Source: Eupeodes corollae (taxonomy: Eukaryota; Arthropoda; Insecta; Diptera; Syrphidae). From it: a stretch of DNA of 64,000 bases. The notes below the pieces were generated by a model. That model saw nothing but the letters and a program-made list of their open reading frames with translations, had not been told where the DNA came from and did not search any database. Positions 24,171 through 33,563 of this stretch are shown here, piece by piece (position 1 is the stretch's first letter; each line of letters opens with the position of its first letter). The stretch lies in assembly GCF_945859685.1 (NCBI RefSeq), contig NC_079147.1, forward strand, positions 189,703,174-189,767,173. The letters are read 5' to 3'. The translations under genes and the position numbers were made by a program.

Positions 24171-24216
24171 AAGTAAAGAAAGAAAAATCGGAAGTCAATC
24201 CTTCAAGGTTGGTCCG

Positions 24217-24290
24217 GATGAAGAGGTGGTTTTAGTGGTTAAGAGTCCCACACTACTTGGTATCGAATACTGCCAAGTATCTTTTGAAGG
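24217..24290 (+). other. tRNA-like A-box/B-box motif, possible SINE head
   Basis: TGGTTTTAGTGGTTAAGA (24227-24244) is close to a Pol III A box, and GGTATCGAATAC (about 24260-24271) to a B box, 33 bp apart as in a tRNA. It lies immediately after the LINE ORF2. The presumed acceptor arms do not pair, so it is not a functional tRNA. It resembles the motif at 13557-13601 (shared 'TAGT.GTT....CACAC.ACTTG'). Confidence 0.4.
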
Positions 24291-24939
24291 TCAAAAAAAT
24301 ACAGTTTACTTTTAATATGTCGAATTCTTAGGGAAAACCAGAAATTGTTGAAGTTAGAGAGAGTTTTAAAAAATTTGGTCTTAATTTTTTGAAAATTTTA
24401 TTTGGTAAAAACTAAATACATATAATGACCTACACAAAAAACAAAAGCTTCTTGCTTCATTTAAATTAAATAAAAATACTGATTGTGCTAAAATCATTCC
24501 ACTGATCTAATTGTTTCCCATATTGAGGAGGAAGTGTTTCTGGGGATTGGAAATCCTTCCGACATTTTAAATTTTTTTCTTGATTCCCTTTTCAATTTCT
24601 CCAAATAGTTTATACAAAATTATTTGTCAAAATAACATCCTCAAATGTCTCACAAAATTGTAACCAGTATGTAACTATCCTTGAAAAAAAAGGTGTAATC
24701 CAGCCTCTACTTTATGGAATGTTGTAAGCAATTACATACCGACTGATTTACTTTTTGGTTTTGAATTAAAAGAAACAGGGCATAAATTTGACTAAAGGCA
24801 AAAAACGGTGCAGAAGTTGTGTATATTCGACTTAGGGAATGCTTTTTGTATGGAGCACAGTTAAGGAGAGTTTGGATTTAGGGAAAGTCGACTTTAATTG
24901 ATTTTCCAATAATAGACTATTGCATTATAATCAAAAAAA
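24291..24939. other. AT-rich stretch, nothing recognised
   Basis: No coding or repeat-end signal was recognised between the tRNA-like motif and repeat copy C. Confidence 0.45.
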
Positions 24940-27766
24940 GAGACTGGAACCCACACTGATTCTGTCGATTTGTCTTACTTATAAGGTTTGTAGATTTTCA
25001 TGATTTGTTAAAAAAAAAGTTTTCAATTGAATTATTCTAAAAACTTTAAAAATTACCAACAATATTTTGTATATAATGAATGTTTGATCTCAAAATCTAT
25101 TTTTGTTAACGAGAATTTTCAGTCGTTAACCAATTTTTACCAATTTTAAAAGCATTTCTTAAAAGTTTTTATTTCTTATGTAAAAACATACAAATGATAT
25201 GAATAAAATTAATTTTAAGTCAATACCTTCTATTGTTCACGTGGTATCGAGTACCGAACATCATTTTTATCAAATGTTCATGCTTTCGTAGATTTTATTT
25301 TTTTTTATGAAAAAAAGGACTATTGGATTTTTATCGAAAATTCACTGAATTTCGAAAACAATATTTTATCTGAGATAAAATAAGTTTGAAACCAATATTT
25401 TTAATTTTTGAAAGAACACTTGAGTCGAAAACCAATTTTTACGAACTTTAAGAAATGCTTTTTTTAAGTTTTTATTTTTTCTTAAGAAACTTTCGATTCG
25501 ATTTTTCAAAAAAAAAATTACCGAATGTTCAAAACGATATTTCCCATAAAACAATATTTTATATCATTTCCTTTCGATAATGTAAAAAAGTGCGCACTTT
25601 TTTAAATTAACAAAACTATTATTATTTGTCGCACTTTTTTAAATTATCCAAACTATTTTTATTTGTCAGCCTATTTACAGCATTTTGAAATACAGCATTT
25701 GTGACTACAAAAAATAACAAATTCAATAGCTGCAAAATTAAAGTTTCCTGCATTTTTTTTAACATCATGCCCCTCTTTCTCTCTTGTGTACAACAAACTT
25801 TAGTAATATAATCAGAAAGCCAAACTCTAATTTAAAATATTTGCTCGAGCTGTAAGAACACCCGTTTTCAATATTATTAACTTGCGGTTTTCTTCAGATT
25901 TGTGTAACACAGGTGAAACCTAAAAACTTGTGAAGATTTTTCGAATATTATAAAAGAAAGTATAAAAAATTTAACTGATTGATGAAGAAATGAATTATAG
26001 ATTTAGATTTAATTGAAAAAAGCTACTTCTAAAAGCTCTATACGTAGTTTTTCTAATTTTTAAAAGTCATATCTCTAAAACATGAACTATGCCAACCAGT
26101 GCAACTTCATGGCCGTCTATAGTTATTTTTAAATGTTTTACAAAATATTAATAGCAATATTTTATCTGAGTTAAAAACAAATTTAAGTCAAACAGTTTTC
26201 ACTGTCCTCAAAATACTTAATTCGACACTCATTTCTTTTTTTGTTGTTTTTGCAGGTTTTCTTGCTTAATTTAAAGTAAACAACAATTTTTCTTTTGCGT
26301 ATATGGTAAAATAAGTTTGATTTCAATATCCGTTTTTGTTCTTAAGACTTTTGTGGAAAATAGTTTTTACCAACTTCAACAGCATTTTTCATATAATTCT
26401 TCATAGAAAAATACCGATGTCATTTGTCTAAATGAAGTGAAAACCTTCAATTTTTTCGAAACATTCGAATCGAACATCAAATTTTACGAATTTTTTGAAG
26501 ATTATTTTTTTTTCATAATATAAATAATATATAAACAAGCTGAAATTCAATTTTTACCAACTTTTAGTAAATTTTTCTTCAAGGTTATTTTTTTTATAAA
26601 TAACGGTTACCACAATTGTCTTAAAATGTTTACAGATGTTATAAACGTTATTCTTCGTTACATACAATAATTATGGAGATAATATTACTTATTGTTGGTA
26701 AAGTATTTGGGATGTCAAATATTTTCTGTAGGTTTTTTGATTAAAAAAAACCGCTAGGTAATTTTTATTTCTTATCATAATAGGTCTGATTCGTCAAATT
26801 GAACATTTAAAACATTTCTCGACGCTTCAAGGTCCAGAGTCGAAATAAAAGATTTTTGGAAAGATATCTTTTCGTGCGTGTGTACGTATGCATACGTTCG
26901 TTCGCGACGTTTATTTCGTCGTCCATAGCTCAAAAACCAGAAGAGAAATCGACTTCAAATTAATTTTGTTGTACAGATAACAACGCATAAAGATGTAGAA
27001 AGGGCTTTTAAGAAAATTGGTGTTTTTTTTACCATGGCATTAAAAAAAGGGTGAACATTCAACCCTAAATATTACTATAAATAAGGACGCTAGAGACTTA
27101 AATTAAATTTTATATAATATATTGTAACGTGATACCGAACTGATATATTTTTTGAAAAGAATTCAATTAACGGTTTTTTGTAATAACTAAATTAAAATTT
27201 GTCACTTCGAAAAATTTTAGGAATAAAAAGTGATTTCATCTAAAAAGAATTTTGTGCAACATCTGGTACAATTTTGAGAAAAATCGAATGGACAGTTTTT
27301 TTTACAAAACAAAAAAATTTGATTTTCAACACGAATATCTTTTAAAAAATTTTAGATTATGGCTTCCAACTAATTTTCACTTTTAAGAAATATTGTTTTC
27401 ATCATTCCATTATTAAATGTTTTCAAAATCATACTAATTTTGTATTACGTTTCTTATATGATAGAAAATATTCACTAATGTTAAAAGTTTGTGAGATATT
27501 TGGGTCAATTTTTTTAAATAGCTGTTGTAAAAAAAACTACTTTTTTAAAGTTCTTTCTACATCCTTCGATGTTATGGTGTGAAAATTGAATCGATATCTT
27601 TACTGTCTTTTGAGATAAAAAAGTCGGAAAATTGTATCCTGAACGTTCAAACATCTTTCTTAAAACCTATGATTTCAATTCTAAAGGCCTTGAAACGTTT
27701 AAAAATTCCAAAATTTCCAATTCGTCAAATCGGATTAATTACAATAACTTCTTATGAAAATTAAAA
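24940..27766 (+). repeat. Dispersed repeat family, copy C, probably nested
   Basis: Starts at 24940 with a degraded left end (GAGACTGGAACCCACACTGAT) and internal units ('ttgaaaccaat', 'cacttgagtcgaaaacc'). At about 26775-27000 the family's right-hand block appears in reverse orientation ('ctcgacgcttcaaggtccagagtcgaaataaaag', then the degenerate ACGT tract, then 'tcgtcgtccatagctcaaaaaccagaag'). A forward right end with 'caataacttcttatg' closes at about 27735-27755. The simplest reading is a forward copy with a reverse copy inserted in it. Boundaries are approximate. Confidence 0.45.
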
Positions 27767-28290
27767 ATTGTACTTATTTCAAGTTTGCAAAGTGCAATGA
27801 GACTGGTTTTGATACTTGATAAGAAATATTTTTAAGACAAATATGAAGTTTGTATAGTGAAAACAAAATCCTCTGAAGCAAGCTCCAAATTCACTTTTAT
27901 CTATATAAAAACATTTTCTTCTATAAATAACTTTAAAGTTTGAATTAATGATACAATTTTTTGAAAAAAATGATAAAATGTAAAAAATACATAAACACAA
28001 ATCACTAAGAGAAAAAACCATCATCTATCACAACATAATTTCAAATCGATTCCAAAAAATTCAGTGTTTAGTTTTGATGTTTTGTAAAAATAGACATTCG
28101 TATAACGAATAAAAATAAAATACAAACAAAAAGTCTGTCCCAAATTCCCCACGTGTGAATATTTTTCCTTCCCTCACAATTTGGAATATCTTTTCATTCG
28201 TACGATTTTCCCTCATTTGCTTTTGGAAAAACTTTCACAAAAAAAAACACTAATCACCCGCGCACTTTCAAACGCATTTGCAAGTATTTT
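27767..28290. other. AT-rich stretch, nothing recognised
   Basis: No repeat ends or coding signals. It leads into the less AT-rich promoter region. Confidence 0.4.
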
Positions 28291-29068
28291 CATAACAAGG
28301 CGACAAAAAAGAAGACAAAAACAACACACAAAAGATACAAACTAAGTGTTGCTTTTATTGTTGTTCGTTCCAAACCAACAACATGAATTCTTGAGGTTAC
28401 CACGCTCTCTCTTGCACCACTCTCACAGATACATCTTTGAATTAAAATATTATGAAGACAGAAAAAAAAATCATTTGACCGAGATTTGAAGAAGAAAAGA
28501 AAGACAAATAAAAAAAACACACAGAAACTATTCACGAAAGCCACGCAAAGAACCGCTCGTTAAAAAGGTGCAATGCAAAAGATACAAAAAATAATGTTTC
28601 TTTTAACTTTAAAACATTAATCACATAATCCGCGGATGTAAGACATCTTTTTCTTTTTTGTTTTTCTTTAATTGCAGCAATTAGATTTTGGTTTCCTTTT
28701 GTGCTGTGGCGACTCTCGACGAACAAAAGAAACCGACAAAAAAAGAATTCAAGTTGAATAACTGTGAAGATTGAAGACGCGTCAAATTCATCAATTATAT
28801 CTTCGTTTTATTTTTCCTTCTTTTAACTTAACCGGTCGGTGTGGTGTGTGATGCAAATTTCATACCGTTACACGCTTTTCACTCGCCAAATAATGTGATT
28901 TCGAAAATTTTCACAAAATTTAAATATACGAGTCGATTATACACAATCGCACCTCTCTTTCTCTTTCACTCACTTTTGATTTCTCTTCACTCCGCAAAAC
29001 CCGTCAAGATCGCACGTTTACAAAAATGTTTATACCTATCCACAATCTTTTAAGCTTCTAACCGTTTA
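28291..29068 (-). other. Probable 5' exon or leader of a host transcript
   Basis: Less AT-rich than the flanks and, on the minus strand, leader-like: a GAGA-type run (GTGAGTGAAAGAGAAAGAGAG, read on minus near 28975-28945), several CA- and GAA-rich patches, and short upstream frames (an 11-codon ATG frame near 28865 and a 36-codon ATG frame near 28795). No long coding exon is visible, so any start codon would lie in a later exon to the left. The open frames at 28290-28544 and 28532-28726 lack an ATG start and are discounted. Confidence 0.35.
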
Positions 29069-29069
29069 T

Positions 29070-29105
29070 CGAACCGATACCGATGACTGCCAACTGATCA
29101 CTGAT
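29070..29105 (-). promoter_or_regulatory. Inr + DPE core promoter candidate, TSS at 29102
   Basis: On the minus strand, GATCAGTG gives an initiator TCA(+1)GTG with A+1 at 29102 (five of six matches to TCAKTY). Counting on, +28 to +33 is GGTTCG (29075-29070), which fits the downstream promoter element where the spacing must be exact. There is no TATA box at -30. This Inr/DPE architecture is established for Drosophila and other insect TATA-less promoters. Transcription would run leftward into 28.3-29.0 kb. A second overlapping TCAGTT lies 7 bases downstream. Confidence 0.4.
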
Positions 29106-29500
29106 CGTTTTCTCTGCAGCAACTTGCCTCCTAGTCGCCTTAAAACCACCTTTCCACCTTCCATCGGAGATCGGATGGCGGCGACTTCGACTTCGACTAT
29201 GACGAACGATGGTGGCAATGGCTGGAATTGGAATGGAATTCCTCCTCTTAAAGAGACAGTCTCTCCGTCTTCACAGTCCACACGGGTGTCTGAACTGAGG
29301 AGATCTTGTGTTGGTTGTTGGCTGTTATGGTTGACAGAGAGCATCTCTGTAACCGCAGCACCACCGCAGAACCACCTCACCATACCAACCCCAATCCATT
29401 CGTCACCGCACCGGCTAAAAGTTGAAAAAGCCGTTCCTCCTAATCTTGGAGCTGAGATTCAACTTTTGAATGCAAACAAATAAAATCCCACCTGTTTGAC
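29106..29500. other. GC-richer region upstream of the candidate promoter
   Basis: Balanced base composition over about 400 bp with open frames on both strands (29124-29483 plus, 29066-29383 minus), which is expected by chance in GC-richer DNA. The plus frame starts with ATG at 29124 and is Ser/Thr/Pro-rich; neither frame has a recognisable domain. Best read as the proximal regulatory region of the leftward transcript, or a bidirectional promoter. Confidence 0.35.
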
Positions 29501-30389
29501 AGCTCAGCTGTCAGTGCGGTTATTCTTGTGGAGGTGTGTTACTATGCTTAGTAGCAGCAGTTCATTGGAATACAATAATGAGATGAAGCAGAGGAAGCAT
29601 AATGATGATAAACTACGTTGCGAAGGAGAGTTCAAAATATGTATAGGAAAGGAACGCCAAAAAAGAAAACAACAAAAACTTGTCGGAAAACTCAATCAAT
29701 CATTAAGTTGGAATGTTTTGAGTTTTAACAACATAAGCTTGAGGAATTGGGAATTTTGCAAAATTTGTCTTTCTCTCTTTATTGTGTGTTTGAAGATTTT
29801 GAACAGCTGATCGATTTGAGATGATGTATTTTTTTGTTTTCTTTTTGTGCTTTTCTTCTCAACGGATTTCTTGTTGTTGTTGTAGGAGAATAGAAGACCA
29901 ATCTTAAGTTTAGTGTTACCAGATTAGCGATATTTAAAATATGTTTTGTTTGTTAACGTTTATTAATACAGGAGTATTTTTTTTGCTAATTAGGCATAAC
30001 ATTTCTCGATAAACAAAAATGTTCCACATACGTTTGGCCCGTTGCATATTTATTGCTATAATGAAAATTGTATAACAATGCAGTTTACTTTCAGGCTAGC
30101 TTTCAGAAGTTCCTGGATAAAAATGTGTTAGAGGTGTATTCAAGAGAAATTCTTAAACTATGTTATGTTTGCTACAGGTTAATAAAGTTGTGGGGGACTT
30201 TAATCTATTTAAAAAATGTTAATAGTTTTATTAATAATTTGAATTGGAGATTTAAATAAAACATGATATTCCGATGGTAGAGAAGTTGAAAAAATACGGA
30301 CTCTGATTTCGTCCATCTGTCTGTGCTCGCTCCCAAAAAATTTGTACTTATTTATTTAAAATATAAATTTATACAATAATTCAATTTTA
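29501..30389. other. Intergenic stretch; left part of the LINE tail near its end
   Basis: Nothing is recognised in 29501-30330. The last part (about 30335-30389), read on the minus strand, continues the C-terminus of the LINE interrupted by the transposon: across the AATT site the frame runs DKFKIELLYKFIF then stop. The LINE's 3' tail is therefore here. Confidence 0.4.
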
Positions 30390-30393
30390 AATT
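30390..30393 (+). repeat. 4-bp target site duplication, left (AATT)
   Basis: AATT directly abuts the left inverted terminus and recurs at 33564-33567 directly after the right terminus. No longer duplication fits. Confidence 0.65.
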
Positions 30394-30425
30394 CTATGGA
30401 GTCTGGTCAAAACGGCATAAGTCCA
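30394..30425 (+). repeat. Left terminal inverted repeat
   Basis: Pairs with 33532-33563. The two mismatches are GG versus AA at positions 21-22 of the repeat. Confidence 0.85.
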
Positions 30426-30662
30426 TTTTTGTCAAATTTGAGTTAAGTATACAGAATAAGAAAAAAAGTCTACTTTCGTTTGGTCTTAACAGTGTAAGTC
30501 CATCTAAAACGATTGAAAAGATATTCGATGGTCCTAATCGCACTTACATTTCTTATTTAAAATTGTGTTTGGTCAAAACGGCTTAACTTCACTTATATTG
30601 TTTTAACCAAACAAACATTTTCTGTTTTCTAAATAACAATGTGGTCAAAACAACATAGCTCC
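30405..30662 (+). repeat. Subterminal repeat cluster, left end
   Basis: Variants of the same 20-bp motif occur in direct orientation at 30405-30424 (inside the TIR), 30482-30501, 30530-30549 (weak), 30571-30590 and 30643-30662. The motif is GGTCAAAAC, two purines, CATAAGTCC in the best copies. Such arrays commonly bind transposase. The innermost copy has the AAC-AAC variant otherwise seen at the right end. Confidence 0.75.
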
Positions 30663-30904
30663 AACTAAATCTTCTTCGCTTTTTTGTCGTTACATAAAAT
30701 ACTGGCGGTTCTGTAACACACGGTTTATTTTCAAAAATTAATCATAGTAGGTAGGCAGTTTTGCTTCGCGATTTGCGTGGAAAACATGATTAGTTTTGTT
30801 TCATTGAAGAGTAGGTAACGTCTTGTGGTGCAGTCAATCATTTTTTTCAGAGTGAAATATTTTATTGTGAAGTGCAATTAAAAAAAATTATAAAAAGAAC
30901 AAAA

Positions 30905-33133
30905 ATGCATAGCAGAGCCAAAATGCTTGTAGAATAAGCTCGATCGGGTAAGTAATATTTATAAAAATTAATTTTGTAATAACGAATTAATAGAGAGGAG
31001 TTATGTATGTATGTATATTTTCTCTAAAAATGTTTCCTTTTCAATAAAATTATAGCACATCGACATCCCCATCAGAACTGGAACAAAACAATAAGGACGT
31101 CTTCAGCAGGTAAGGGGTGAAGATTTTAAATTTAAAGGAAGGATTTGTAAAAGGTTTTTTTTTTTTTTAAGATTCATCATCAGTGCCAGACATCCAATCG
31201 GAATTGATGGAATTACTTGATTTTTCTGATGATAGCGTGGCGGATCCAAATTTTTTACCGCAATCAGAAGCAGTTGGTGAGATTCACAATGAGGAAGATC
31301 TGGAATCGCAAAATGATAATGACACAGTAAATCAAGAGGAAACAAGTAACGTGGAACGTAAACCATGGAAACGATCTATTCGACGCCAACGTAAACTAAA
31401 TCGAAACACAGGTAAATCATATACTACTGCCAAAAATATTGCTAAGCGTGCACGAGTATCAAGAATGTTGGGAGATTGTCGCAACGGTTGTAATAAAATT
31501 GTAATACCTAGCATACAACAGAATATTTTCGATGACTATTGGTCCCTTGGCTCTCATGATGCAAGAGCATCCTTTGTTGGAAATTTAATTAACCAAGATA
31601 GTAAGAAACGCAGTCGCTCAACTCCAACATCAAATCCTAAAAACAGAACATGGTCTTTTTTTTATTTCTTCGAAATTAATGGAAAACGAGAACGGGTATG
31701 CAAAAACTGTTTCAAGGCAACTCTCGATGAAACTGACTCCTTCATAAGAACTGTGCTGCAAAAGAAACTATCATCTGTTACTGGAATTGTGCATGCAGAT
31801 CAACGCGGTTGCCACACTCCACCGAATAAGACCTCAGATGATGTGATTGAGTCAGTTAAGGATCACATAAAGTCCTTTCCTTTATATGAGAGCCACTACA
31901 CACGAAGGACAAACGATAATCTTATTTTACCAGCAAATTTATCTCTGGCAAAAATGTTCGCCTTGTATAAAGACACAGAACAAGAAAAATATGTATCAGG
32001 GACAATTTACGAGAGAGAATTTCATAAAATGAAATTTACTTTTAAAAGACCCAAACAGGATACATGTAACGACTGTGATACCTTACAAATGAAAATTAAG
32101 GTTGCATTGGAAGAAAAGAGTGATGAATTAGACCATCTTAAAATGTTGCTGGAAAGCCATCATGAGGAGGCAGATATGGCATATAAAATGAAAAAAAGAG
32201 ACAAGATTGAAGCTCAAGAAGACCGAACGAAGGCTTGTTTTGTCTTCGATTTGCAACAATGCCTTCCAACACCAAGCTTGTCTACATCAGTTGCCTTTTA
32301 TAAAGGGCAGCTTTGGACATTTAATCTTACCATACATGACCTGTCAGATGGAACATCGAAAAATTATATGTGGCATGAAGGAATTGCAGGAAGAGGGGCG
32401 AATGAAATAGCTTCGTGTCTTTTTCTGCATCTTAAAAATCTTCCAACAACAATCAAATCAGTTAAGTTTTATTCAGACACGTGTGGAGGGCAAAATAAAA
32501 ACACAATAGTTGTTGCAATGTTTCTACTGTCCATGCAAACATCCACAATTGGAATAGAGATAGCTGAGCATAAATTTTTAGTTCCTGGTCACACGCATAT
32601 GGAATGCGATATTGATCACGCTATCATCGAAAAAAAAAAGAAATATGCTAACTCCGAAATATACCATCCTTATGATTGGTTTCAGCTTGTGAAATCATGT
32701 GGGAAAAAGCAAAAATTCTTGGTTCATGAATTGAAGCCGGAAGAAGTTTGGAATTTTTCAAACTTATTGAAAACTAAAGCGGGGTTTGTTGTCCGCAAAA
32801 AAGACGAAGACGGGAATATGTTTGGTTTCCAAACAATCAAATGGATAAGATATTTGAAATCAGATCCAGGAATAATGTTTTTTTAAGACAACATTAAATG
32901 AAGAAACGGATTTTCGACGTGTTAGTTTCAAACGAAGAGGAAAAAATTCGTCGAACTTTGTTTTGGAAAATGTGGTACCGCCACCGATATCTGAAGAAAA
33001 AAAAAATGACATAATTTCCCTTTTACCACTAATTCCAACAATTTTCCATGATTTCTATAAAAAAATGAAGTCAAAGGAGACGGTAGAAGACAAAGACTAT
33101 GATCTAGTTGATTCATCTGATGAAGGAAATTAG
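30905..33133 (+). pseudogene. Transposase-like gene (DUF7869-like), three exons, two lesions
   Basis: Predicted exons: 30905-30947 (donor G|GTAAGT), 31056-31109 (acceptor TTATAG, donor G|GTAAGG) and 31172-33133 (acceptor after a T tract). Joined, they keep one frame into a long open stretch that has no ATG of its own near its start, which supports splicing. The protein would be about 680 residues. Features: basic N-terminus; Cys pairs CRNGC, CKNC and CNDC that may bind zinc; VFDLQQ, YSDTCGGQNKN and PGHTHMECDIDHAIIE, plausibly the acidic positions of an RNase H-like DDE/D core; a C-terminus rich in acidic residues. The core resembles the metazoan family I know as DUF7869 (from memory). Lesions: TAA at 30935-30937 in exon 1, and a T7 run (32878-32884) that ends the frame at 32886. 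Copy 3 of the array lacks the second lesion. Confidence 0.65.
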
Positions 33134-33348
33134 TTGTATCAACAAAAACACTATAAATTACCTTAGAATTCCTATTTTATGTTTTTTAAACTATATTCAA
33201 GCTTTGTAATTACTTTGTTGTTGTTTTTGCTATTATTTTTATTGCTGTGAAATAAATTTATTTGTTAAAAAAGTATCTAAGTCTACAAAATTTATTTCAA
33301 TACAGGAAATTATCTCCACCAATTTAAAATGAAATGAACAACCCGCTT

Positions 33349-33368
33349 GGTCAAAACAACATATCTCC
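33349..33368 (+). repeat. Subterminal motif, right end
   Basis: GGTCAAAACAACATATCTCC, in the same (direct) orientation as the left-end cluster, about 165 bp inside the right TIR. Repeated in units 2 (36536) and 3 (39722). Confidence 0.75.
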
Positions 33369-33531
33369 CTTAAAACATATGTACAAACATAGATTTGAAA
33401 TAAAAACATTATATTCATATAAATATCATCATTCCTAGATATATTGCATAAAAATATTTCTGAAATAACAACAACGGGATTTAGAAAAAAAATTTGAACT
33501 TTTAAACGCGTTTTTCTCAAAACTAAGATTT

Positions 33532-33563
33532 TGGACTTATGTTGTTTTGACCAGACTCCATAG
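33532..33563 (+). repeat. Right terminal inverted repeat
   Basis: Ends GACTCCATAG, inverted complement of the left terminus, followed by AATT. Two more right TIRs exist in units 2 (36719-36750) and 3 (39905-39936); there is only one left TIR. Confidence 0.85.

Larger units (their letters stand above)
30394..33563 (+). mobile_element. TIR DNA transposon, 3170 bp, transposase-like gene
   Basis: Bounded by 32-bp terminal inverted repeats (30394-30425 and 33532-33563; 30 of 32 match, starting CTATGGAGTCTGGTCAAAAC) and flanked by AATT on both sides. Several subterminal copies of the motif GGTCAAAACRRCATARSTCC lie inside both ends. The single gene encodes a protein with RNase H-like transposase features and is interrupted by two short introns. 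It inserted into the 3' end of a minus-strand LINE whose reading resumes on the far side. Its right part was later included in a tandem triplication. A 4-bp TSD is known for Sola-type elements, but I cannot confirm superfamily membership. Confidence 0.8.

Noticed and set aside
29124..29483. 119-codon plus-strand frame as a host gene
   Set aside because: It overlaps an equally open minus-strand frame in GC-richer DNA, has no domain, and the promoter signal points the other way.
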